Assembly: GCA_002778965.1 (NCBI GenBank) | Contig: PEXX01000048.1 | Span: 1-21,468, forward strand | Source: Candidatus Kuenenbacteria bacterium CG08_land_8_20_14_0_20_37_23 | GTDB lineage: Bacteria > Patescibacteriota > Patescibacteriia > UBA2196 > GWA2-42-15 | DNA: 21,468 nucleotides | Direction of reading: 5' to 3' | In this document: one piece after another, positions 15,967 to 21,468 of the stretch | Layout: each line of letters opens with the position of its first letter | How positions within the stretch are numbered: the stretch's first letter is position 1 | Notes under the pieces: model-generated | What the model was told of the DNA's origin: nothing | Seen by the model: only the letters and a program-made list of their open reading frames with translations | The model's database searches: none | Made by a program: the position numbers and the translations under genes

Positions 15967-15984
15967 CCAAATAATAAAATTAAA

Positions 15985-16212
15985 TTATTTATTCTTCTTG
16001 TCTTCTTTAATTTTCTTTTTTCTGAATTTCTTTGGCACCCTTATTTTGACAGCTTCTCTGCCTTTGTATGTACCACAGAATAAGCAAGCCCTGTGCGATA
16101 TACTTGGTTTTTTACATTTAGGACAAATTATTTGGCTGATGCTCTTTAATTTTTTTGACGCGCGCCTAACGTTTTTTCTTGAGCTTGTGTGCTTTTGCGT
16201 TGGTGTTGACAT
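15985..16212 (-). CDS. rpmF: Large-subunit ribosomal protein bL32
   Basis: This 75-residue protein begins MSTPTQKHTSSRKNVRRAS, matching the L32 start. It then has a four-ligand zinc knuckle: CPKC, then CLFCG preceded by SHRA, followed by the typical YKGRE. It ends in a very basic tail. bL32 sits near the peptidyl-transferase region of the 50S subunit. A TTG at 16245 would add 11 hydrophobic residues not seen in L32, so I chose the ATG at 16212. It lies between clpP and the 35-codon ORF on the same strand. Confidence 0.95.
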   Translation of the reverse strand: MSTPTQKHTSSRKNVRRASKKLKSISQIICPKCKKPSISHRACLFCGTYKGREAVKIRVPKKFRKKKIKEDKKNK

Positions 16213-16328
16213 AAATATTAAACAAATTGTTAATTTCAATACCAAAATAGCATATATATCATTTTAATCTTTTTACAAATTAATTATGAATATAGCCAAA
16301 TTATTAAATTGTATCAGGCCTATTATCA

Positions 16329-16904
16329 CTACCTGATTATCTTGTCAATTATCCCATATTTTCTGGCTTCTTCCGTGTCCATAAAATAGTCCCTATCAGT
16401 ATCTTCATCAATTTTAACTAAGCTTTGTCCGGTGTGCTTGGACAAAATTTTATTTAATTTGTCCTTAATCTTTAAAATGTGCTCCGCTCTGATTTTAATA
16501 TCAGTAGCTTGGCCTTCTGCGCCGCCCATTACCTGATGAAGCATAATTTCAGAATTTGGCAAAGCAAATCTTTTGCCTTTTTCTCCTGAAGCCAAAAGCA
16601 CAGCCCCCATGCTGCCTGCCAGACCAATACAGATTGTAATCACATCCGGTTTAATATATTGCATAGTATCATAAACCGCCATTCCAGCAGTAACTGATCC
16701 GCCTGGTGAATTGATATAAATCTTTATGTCTTTCTCTTTGTTTTGCGATTCCAAAAACAATAACTGGGCAATTATGGTATTTGCTAAATTATCATTGATC
16801 GGATCGCCAAGAAATATAATACGCTCTTTCAAAAGCCTTGAATAAATATCATACGCCCGCTCGCCATAATTTGATTTTTCTATAACCGTTGGAATGAGAA
16901 ACAT
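16329..16904 (-). CDS. clpP: ATP-dependent Clp protease proteolytic subunit
   Basis: ClpP forms the tetradecameric serine-protease chamber fed by ClpX- or ClpA/C-type unfoldases. The 191-residue protein has the full catalytic triad: S98 in GLAGSMGA, H123 in IMLHQVMGG and D172 in DRDYFM. The oxyanion-loop motif YINSPGGSV lies at 63-71. There is almost no propeptide before the conserved IPTVIEKS start, so little or no processing is needed. No unfoldase gene is in the window. A promoter at 16916-16944 places the start about 5 nt before the ATG. Confidence 0.97.
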   Translation of the reverse strand: MFLIPTVIEKSNYGERAYDIYSRLLKERIIFLGDPINDNLANTIIAQLLFLESQNKEKDIKIYINSPGGSVTAGMAVYDTMQYIKPDVITICIGLAGSMGAVLLASGEKGKRFALPNSEIMLHQVMGGAEGQATDIKIRAEHILKIKDKLNKILSKHTGQSLVKIDEDTDRDYFMDTEEARKYGIIDKIIR

Positions 16905-16915
16905 AATGATAAAAT

Positions 16916-16944
16916 TTTATAATCTTTAATTTTAAAAATTGTAA
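16916..16944 (-). promoter_or_regulatory. Candidate clpP promoter with AT palindromes
   Basis: On the minus strand TTACAA (16944-16939) and TATAAA (16921-16916) are 17 bp apart. A 12-bp palindrome ATAAAATTTTAT (16909-16920) covers the -10/start region. A perfect 12-bp inverted repeat (16925-16936 with 16951-16962) brackets the -35 box. All are pure A/T, so chance is possible. Confidence 0.4.
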
Positions 16945-16975
16945 TATCTATTTAAAATTAAAAACTACGAAATTT

Positions 16976-17959
16976 TTAAACTACTTGCCAATAATTGCCC
17001 ACCTTTTCCAATCTACCTCTAATGCTGAATCCAGCCGCTTTCTGATGCCCTCCTCCTTGAAAAAATCTGGCAAATTTTAGAACATTAATTCCTTTCTGAA
17101 TGCCTCTCAAACTGACTCTTATTTTGCCATCATTTTTTTCTTTCAAAATCATAGCTATTGAAACATCACCAAGATTGTTAAAAAAATTGCTAACGCCATC
17201 AAGCGATTCCTTGCCAGATGTTTGTATATCATCTTCCAAGAGTACGCTATAAGCTATATTCAGCTTATCATTTTTTACCAATCTTGATAATACGCGGCCC
17301 CATATCTTGAGGATTGCTTGATTTTTATCATGAAAAACCTGCTTTATTATATTATTATACCTGCCGCTGCGTCCGATGAGCTCTGCTGCCACTTCAAATG
17401 CTTCCGCATTGGTAGCATCATTTGTGAAATTACTCGTATCCGTCAAAATTCCAAGCAAGATGCCGGTGGCCGCTTCTTTGGTTATGTTTTTTTTCGTGAC
17501 CACAAATAATTTGTACAATATAATTGAAGTTGAAGCCGCGTAAACATCCACAAGATTAAATTCACCGTAATTTTCATTTCCAAGATGATGATCCATTGTA
17601 ATGAGTCTAGTCTTGCATAAACAACAAGACTCATTCATAAAATAATTTTTGATGCCTATATAATCAAGGCTAGAACAGTCAAGCACGATTGCTAGATCAA
17701 AATTATTCTTCTCCAAGCTCTTCTCGTCTGTTGTCATTTTATAAGAATTTTTAAAAAATGGAAAACTCTCCTGTATGCCGTTATCAACAAAAATAGTATG
17801 TTGCTTGCCTTTGATATACAAATATTCCATCATTGCAACAAGCGATCCAACGGCATCGCCATCGGGATACTGGTGCGTTACGACCAAAATATTGGCTGAC
17901 TTGTCAATGTATTCTCCAATTCTTAAATATTTATTTTTTTGATCATCAGATAAAATCAT
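16976..17959 (-). CDS. nrnA: DHH/DHHA1 phosphoesterase, NrnA-like
   Basis: NrnA-type enzymes use two Mn ions to degrade very short RNAs and, in many species, 3'-phosphoadenosine-5'-phosphate. The 327-residue protein has every motif: H29, D33 and D35 (THQYPDGDAVGS), D94 (VLDCSS), D123-H124-H125 (MDHHLGN), D174 (GILTDTSNF), and the substrate-binding GGGHQKAAG (302-310) of DHHA1. infB lies just upstream; in Firmicutes the infB-rbfA-nrnA order is common, though rbfA is missing here. A TTG at 17977 also opens the frame, but a strong promoter places the transcript start at about 17961, so the ATG at 17959 is preferred. The family is sure; whether it prefers RNA, pAp or cyclic-dinucleotide products is not. 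Confidence 0.92.
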   Translation of the reverse strand: MILSDDQKNKYLRIGEYIDKSANILVVTHQYPDGDAVGSLVAMMEYLYIKGKQHTIFVDNGIQESFPFFKNSYKMTTDEKSLEKNNFDLAIVLDCSSLDYIGIKNYFMNESCCLCKTRLITMDHHLGNENYGEFNLVDVYAASTSIILYKLFVVTKKNITKEAATGILLGILTDTSNFTNDATNAEAFEVAAELIGRSGRYNNIIKQVFHDKNQAILKIWGRVLSRLVKNDKLNIAYSVLLEDDIQTSGKESLDGVSNFFNNLGDVSIAMILKEKNDGKIRVSLRGIQKGINVLKFARFFQGGGHQKAAGFSIRGRLEKVGNYWQVV

Positions 17960-17967
17960 ATCATGCC

Positions 17968-17996
17968 AGTCTAACAATAATACTAAATCGTGTCAA
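17968..17996 (-). promoter_or_regulatory. Sigma-70 promoter of the NrnA-like gene
   Basis: On the minus strand a consensus TTGACA (17996-17991) is followed after 17 bp by TAGACT (17973-17968). The predicted start near 17961 lies 2 nt before the ATG at 17959, implying a leaderless mRNA and ruling out the upstream TTG at 17977. Confidence 0.6.
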
Positions 17997-18040
17997 TGCG
18001 CATATAAATAAATTCAATCTTTCGCTTGCTTGCCAAATGT

Positions 18041-20068
18041 TTAAGATGATACTGCAGACTTATTATTAATCTCTTCCTCGTGATAAAACTCTATGATATC
18101 ACCTTGCCGCGCTTCCACGTTGCCTGCTATTTTTACTCCGCATTGCTGGCTCAAATCAACCTCTTTAACTTTTTCTTTCCCTGATTCTATTTCAATGGCT
18201 TTTGTTTCACCTAAGATCTCATTTCCCCTGATGATGCGGCAAAGAGAATTGCTTATAATTTTCCCCTCTATAACTTCACCGCCGACAATTTGAATTTTTT
18301 TTTCAGTCCTAAAAATTACTAATATTTTTAATTTACCAATCAAAAATTGAACTTTTTTAATTCCACGAATCCTGTCAGCTTCTTTTTTGAGCATATTCAA
18401 CAAATCATAAATGACTGTAAACAGCCTTATGTCAATATTAGCGCTGGCTGCCAAATTGCCAGCCTCCCGCGACACTCCAACACCAAAACCAATCAGATAC
18501 GCATCCTGGCCCGCGGCTTGTTCAACGTCTTTTTCAGTAATATTCCCCAGCCCCCGCTTGACTATCTGAATATTAATATCTTCGTCTTCGTTCTTTATTT
18601 TTTCAAGAGATTCAAGAATAGCTCCAATTGAACCCAAAACATCAGCCTTAAGAATAATTTTTATATTCTTCCGTTCCTCAGAATGATCGTCTTCCACTTG
18701 TTTTTTGGTCTGCCCCGATAGCGCCCGCCCTGATTGATAGTTTCTTTTGTCTTTGGATCGCTTACTTTGCCTAATTTCTCTCTTGTCTTGAATAACATGG
18801 AGAATATCTCCAACTTGAGGAACGTTCTTTAATCCAAGTATGCTAATGGGCATTGAAGGCACAGCTTCAGAAACTTTTTCTCCTTTCCAATTTTTCATAA
18901 CTCTCACTTTGCTCAAAAAATCGCCAATACGGACATAGTCGCCTAATTTCAAGGTGCCATTCTGTATCAAAACAGTGGCAACCGGACCTTGACCTATGTC
19001 AATATTAGACTCAATAATGGTGCCCAACGCTTTGTCTTTCGGATTTGCTACTATTTCATCCTGGTGCATATCGGCTACTAAAAAAAGGGTATCCAAAAGA
19101 TCTGATATGTTAATCTTCTCTTTTGCTGAGATTGGAACTGTAATAGTCTTGCCGCCCCAATCTTCCGGTGTTAAATCGATGTTTGCTAAGTCGCTCTTAA
19201 TCTTTTCCACATTTGCCTCCGGTTTATCTATCTTATTGATAGCGACAATAAAAGGCAGTTCGGCCTGTTTGATATGCGAGATGGCTTCAATGGTCTGCGG
19301 CCGGACCCCATCGTCCGCTGCAACAACCAAAATAGCAATATCAGCAACTTGCGCTCCCCGTGACCTCATTGCTGAAAAAGCCTCATGGCCTGGAGTATCT
19401 ATAAATGTGAGAGATCTGCTATCTTTATCAACTTGATAGGCGCCAATGTGCTGTGTAATACCCCCGGCTTCGCTGTCAACTATGTTTGTCTCGCGGACAG
19501 CATCTAGCAATTTTGTTTTTCCGTGGTCAACATGTCCCATGACTACGATAACTGGAGGGCGAGCAATGCCATTGATTCTCACCTCCTTTAAAATTTTTTT
19601 AGTGCTGTCGTCTATATTATGATCAAAATACTCTTCTGATCTACTAGCTATAAATCCCATATCTTCCGCGATAATGGCTGCTGTTTCAAAATCAATATCC
19701 TGATTTATAGAAGCCATAACACCGTTATGCATCAACTCCGCTATGAGGACAGTGACTGGCAATCCCATTCTCTTGGCCAACTCTTTGACCATTATTTTTT
19801 CTGGAATTTTAATTGATTTCGTCTGTGCATTTTCCTCGCTTTTTTCTTTTCTGCCAATAAAAACAGCGCTGGCCGCGTTAGTTTCTACTTTTCCATCTAA
19901 ATATTTCTCCCTGGTTTTTGAATCTGACAATTTGTCTATAATAACTTGCGCCATTTTCTGATCAATTTTAATAGCTTTTGCACCAATATCAAAACCAAGC
20001 TGTGGTATTATTTGCCGCAACTTGCTAGGAGTAATCCCTAATCGTCTGGCAAGCTCTGTAACATTCAT
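18041..20068 (-). CDS. infB: Translation initiation factor IF-2
   Basis: IF-2 is the GTPase that places initiator tRNA on the 30S subunit and promotes 50S joining. The 675-residue protein has two IF2_N-like modules (MNVTELARRLGI at 1-12; MVKELAKRMGLPV at 93-105). The G domain follows, with GHVDHGKT (178-185), GGITQHIGAYQV, DTPGHEAF (224-231) and NKID (278-281), then domains II to IV, ending in the fMet-tRNA-binding domain (GVKIAGNVEARQGD). It is compact compared with the roughly 890 residues of E. coli IF-2. A TTG at 20110 also opens the frame, but it lies upstream of the predicted transcript start, so the ATG at 20068 is chosen; its product begins with the normal IF2_N motif. Confidence 0.97.
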   Translation of the reverse strand: MNVTELARRLGITPSKLRQIIPQLGFDIGAKAIKIDQKMAQVIIDKLSDSKTREKYLDGKVETNAASAVFIGRKEKSEENAQTKSIKIPEKIMVKELAKRMGLPVTVLIAELMHNGVMASINQDIDFETAAIIAEDMGFIASRSEEYFDHNIDDSTKKILKEVRINGIARPPVIVVMGHVDHGKTKLLDAVRETNIVDSEAGGITQHIGAYQVDKDSRSLTFIDTPGHEAFSAMRSRGAQVADIAILVVAADDGVRPQTIEAISHIKQAELPFIVAINKIDKPEANVEKIKSDLANIDLTPEDWGGKTITVPISAKEKINISDLLDTLFLVADMHQDEIVANPKDKALGTIIESNIDIGQGPVATVLIQNGTLKLGDYVRIGDFLSKVRVMKNWKGEKVSEAVPSMPISILGLKNVPQVGDILHVIQDKREIRQSKRSKDKRNYQSGRALSGQTKKQVEDDHSEERKNIKIILKADVLGSIGAILESLEKIKNEDEDINIQIVKRGLGNITEKDVEQAAGQDAYLIGFGVGVSREAGNLAASANIDIRLFTVIYDLLNMLKKEADRIRGIKKVQFLIGKLKILVIFRTEKKIQIVGGEVIEGKIISNSLCRIIRGNEILGETKAIEIESGKEKVKEVDLSQQCGVKIAGNVEARQGDIIEFYHEEEINNKSAVSS

Positions 20069-20077
20069 ATGAATATT

Positions 20078-20106
20078 ATCATATCGCAAAATTTGGGTTG
20101 CGTCAA
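20078..20106 (-). promoter_or_regulatory. Sigma-70 promoter of infB
   Basis: On the minus strand TTGACG (20106-20101) and TATGAT (20083-20078) are 17 bp apart. Transcription would begin near 20071, about 3 nt before the ATG, so the infB mRNA appears leaderless. Its -35 box lies 14 bp from that of the divergent gene. Confidence 0.6.
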
Positions 20107-20120
20107 ACAAGATTTTCTCC

Positions 20121-20149
20121 TTGACACATTATGTAGACTAATATATATT
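20121..20149 (+). promoter_or_regulatory. Sigma-70 promoter of the DHH paralogue
   Basis: A consensus TTGACA (20121-20126) and TATATT (20144-20149) are 17 bp apart, the best promoter match in the window. The predicted start near 20156 leaves an AT-rich leader of about 50 nt with no Shine-Dalgarno sequence. Confidence 0.7.
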
Positions 20150-20205
20150 GATTTAATATTCTTTGTTCGCCATGCCAATTTGTTTTATATTTTATATTTT
20201 AAAAG

Positions 20206-21342
20206 ATGGCCCTAGATATCCACCAGCAAATTAGAGAGTTGATAAAAAAATCAAAAAATATTCTTGTTACTACGTCAGCGAAAGACCCTGGTGATGGGGT
20301 ATGTTCGGCTCTGGCATTTTTACAAATGCTGGAAAAAATGAATAAACCGGCTGATGCGGTATTATCAAGCACGGCACTCAAAAAACTTGGTTTTCTACCA
20401 GGGAGCGACAAAGCCAAAACCGCAGCATCTTCCTTGAAAAAATTTACTATCTCGCTGGATATCAGCAACAATAAAATCCACGAATTCAGTTATGACATCA
20501 AAGACAATAAACTGAACATTTTTATCACTCCCGAGAAAAATGATTTTACAAGAGAGAATATTACATGTGATACAAGCGGTTTTAAATATGATTTAATTAT
20601 TGTAATTGGCTCTCCGGATTTTGAATCTCTTGGCAATATATACGCAAATAATACAGACTTTTTTTATTCGACCGCCGTGATAAATATTGATACGGATCCG
20701 GCCAATGAATATTTCGGACAAATAAATCTGGTCGATTTGAACGCTGTTTCTCCAGCTGAAATTATCTTTAATCTGATGCGCACCATTGATATTAAACTTC
20801 TTGATTATAACGCGGCCACTCAATTACTAGCTGGTATTATAATCAAAACTAAAAGCTTCAAAGACTCGCGCACAACACCAAAATCTTTCGCCATCGCGGC
20901 TGAACTGATTAAAATTGGCGCCGCAAGAGATGTAATTATAAGCAATCTTTATGGCAATAAAAAATTAACGACACTCAATCTATGGGGGCGTGTACTCGCC
21001 AGACTGAAGCAAGATTCCCTCTATAAAATGGCCTGGTCAATGGTCAGCCAAACTGATTTTGAAAAAGCTGGCGCCAGAGAAGATGATCTTCAGGGCGTTG
21101 TCGAAGAACTTTTGTCCAGCACACCGAATATTGAGATAGTGCTCATCCTCTATGAAACCACGTCAGGCCAAATAGCCGCGGAATTGCATACTTCGCAAAA
21201 CTATAACGCGCTTGAATTAGCGCGCGCGTTTGATCCGCTTGGCATTAAATCACGCGCTGATTTTTTCCTGGAAACCGATAAACTGCTGGCAGCCGAAGAA
21301 ATCGCCATCAACCAGATACGCAAACGTATCAAGATTGATTAG
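20206..21342 (+). CDS. DHH/DHHA1-fold protein with degenerate active site
   Basis: This 378-residue protein aligns by eye over its length with the NrnA-like protein at 16976-17959. For example, NEYFGQINLVD matches NENYGEFNLVD, and LNLWGRVLARL matches LKIWGRVLSRL. Most catalytic residues are lost: the motif I His and first Asp are S24 and P28 (D30 stays), the motif II Asp is G135, DHH has become D162-T163-D164, the motif IV Asp is K214, and the GGGH loop reads as DPLGIKS. It has an extra insertion of about 45 residues near 80-125. The reading frame is intact and has a strong promoter, so it is unlikely to be a pseudogene. I infer a non-catalytic binding or regulatory role; the ligand is unknown. 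Confidence 0.8.
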   Translation: MALDIHQQIRELIKKSKNILVTTSAKDPGDGVCSALAFLQMLEKMNKPADAVLSSTALKKLGFLPGSDKAKTAASSLKKFTISLDISNNKIHEFSYDIKDNKLNIFITPEKNDFTRENITCDTSGFKYDLIIVIGSPDFESLGNIYANNTDFFYSTAVINIDTDPANEYFGQINLVDLNAVSPAEIIFNLMRTIDIKLLDYNAATQLLAGIIIKTKSFKDSRTTPKSFAIAAELIKIGAARDVIISNLYGNKKLTTLNLWGRVLARLKQDSLYKMAWSMVSQTDFEKAGAREDDLQGVVEELLSSTPNIEIVLILYETTSGQIAAELHTSQNYNALELARAFDPLGIKSRADFFLETDKLLAAEEIAINQIRKRIKID

Positions 21343-21363
21343 CGGGAAGGAATGATATATAAT
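21335..21363 (+). promoter_or_regulatory. Sigma-70 promoter of tRNA-Ile
   Basis: TTGATT (21335-21340) and a perfect TATAAT (21358-21363) are 17 bp apart. The -35 box overlaps the last codons of the preceding gene. Transcription would begin near 21370, 14 nt before the tRNA. Confidence 0.6.
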
Positions 21364-21383
21364 TCAAATCAAGGTCGGTTTTC

Positions 21384-21459
21384 GCGCCCATAGCTCAGCG
21401 GTTAGAGCACTTGACTTATAATCAAGGGGTCGATGGTTCAAATCCATCTGGGCGCACCA
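21384..21459 (+). tRNA. tRNA-Ile(UAU)
   Basis: A complete 76-nt cloverleaf is visible. The acceptor stem is GCGCCCA with TGGGCGC, the D arm GCTC/GAGC, the anticodon stem CTTGA/TCAAG with loop CTTATAA (anticodon TAT), and the T arm GATGG-TTCAAAT-CCATC. Discriminator A and encoded CCA follow. The anticodon UAU pairs with AUA, so the tRNA should carry isoleucine. Most bacteria read AUA with a CAU anticodon modified by TilS; this tRNA needs no such modification. Confidence 0.95.
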
Positions 21460-21468
21460 AATTGGACT

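Noticed and set aside
15941..16267. 108-codon plus-strand frame opposite rpmF
   Set aside because: It mirrors the rpmF gene and AT-rich flanks; its hydrophobic product comes from the reverse complement of Lys codons.
17960..17977. TTG start for the NrnA-like gene at 17977
   Set aside because: It overlaps the -10 box of a strong promoter, so it would not be in the mRNA.
20069..20110. TTG start for infB at 20110
   Set aside because: It lies upstream of the predicted transcript start (about 20071), and the extra 14 residues are not part of the IF2_N module.
1..21468. UGA recoded as glycine, as in Gracilibacteria and Absconditabacteria
   Set aside because: All recognised genes are full length under the standard code with no in-frame TGA, so recoding is not supported here.
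1..21468. CRISPR arrays, insertion sequences, prophage or plasmid genes
   Set aside because: No spaced direct repeats, transposase, integrase or phage motifs were seen; gene content is uniformly housekeeping.

Overview
The window is AT-rich (intergenic DNA especially), tightly packed and entirely chromosomal housekeeping in content. It carries 18 recognisable protein genes, two candidate small protein genes, two tRNAs and many short intergenic regions with readable sigma-70 promoters. I see no insertion sequence, phage gene, CRISPR array, integrase or toxin-antitoxin pair. The gene set suggests a small-genome bacterium of the Candidate Phyla Radiation (Patescibacteria, perhaps a Parcubacteria-type lineage). 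Supporting signs are a stand-alone RRM protein, a CxxC-x17-CxxC zinc protein, a shortened Rel protein, an isolated FolC, a second DHH-family protein with lost catalytic residues, and a tRNA-Ile with a directly encoded UAU anticodon. The lineage is an inference; no 16S rRNA gene is present to test it.

Left part (1-7309). A plus-strand RRM RNA-binding protein gene ends at a strong hairpin. It is followed by a possible 80-nt small RNA and by the terminator of the opposing gene. The minus strand then carries, in transcription order, tRNA-Ser(GGA), murB, dnaG, rpoD, an undescribed 52-codon ORF overlapping a BaiN/HI0933-type flavoprotein gene, and a zinc-ribbon gene. dnaG-rpoD is the core of the classical macromolecular synthesis operon.

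Middle part (7310-12572). The plus strand carries folC, topA and a Rel-type (p)ppGpp synthetase/hydrolase gene. topA and rel are 9 nt apart. The topA promoter contains two copies of a perfect 8-bp palindrome, placed like repressor operators.

Right part (12573-21468). The minus strand carries infB, nrnA-like DHH phosphoesterase, clpP, rpmF, a candidate 35-codon ORF, nusB, rnc, parA and parB, covering translation initiation, RNA turnover and processing, proteolysis and chromosome segregation. Divergent from infB is a plus-strand DHH/DHHA1 paralogue that has lost nearly all metal ligands, followed by tRNA-Ile(UAU) with its own promoter.

The most notable observations are the apparently dead DHH paralogue facing infB-nrnA, the tRNA-Ile(UAU), a set of promoters predicting nearly leaderless mRNAs, the paired palindromes at topA, a Rel protein with no ACT/zinc-finger end, a very basic extension on the primary sigma factor, the absence of TGA stops in every recognised gene, and the small ORF and RNA candidates. 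All functional statements come from reading motifs by eye; no database search was run.
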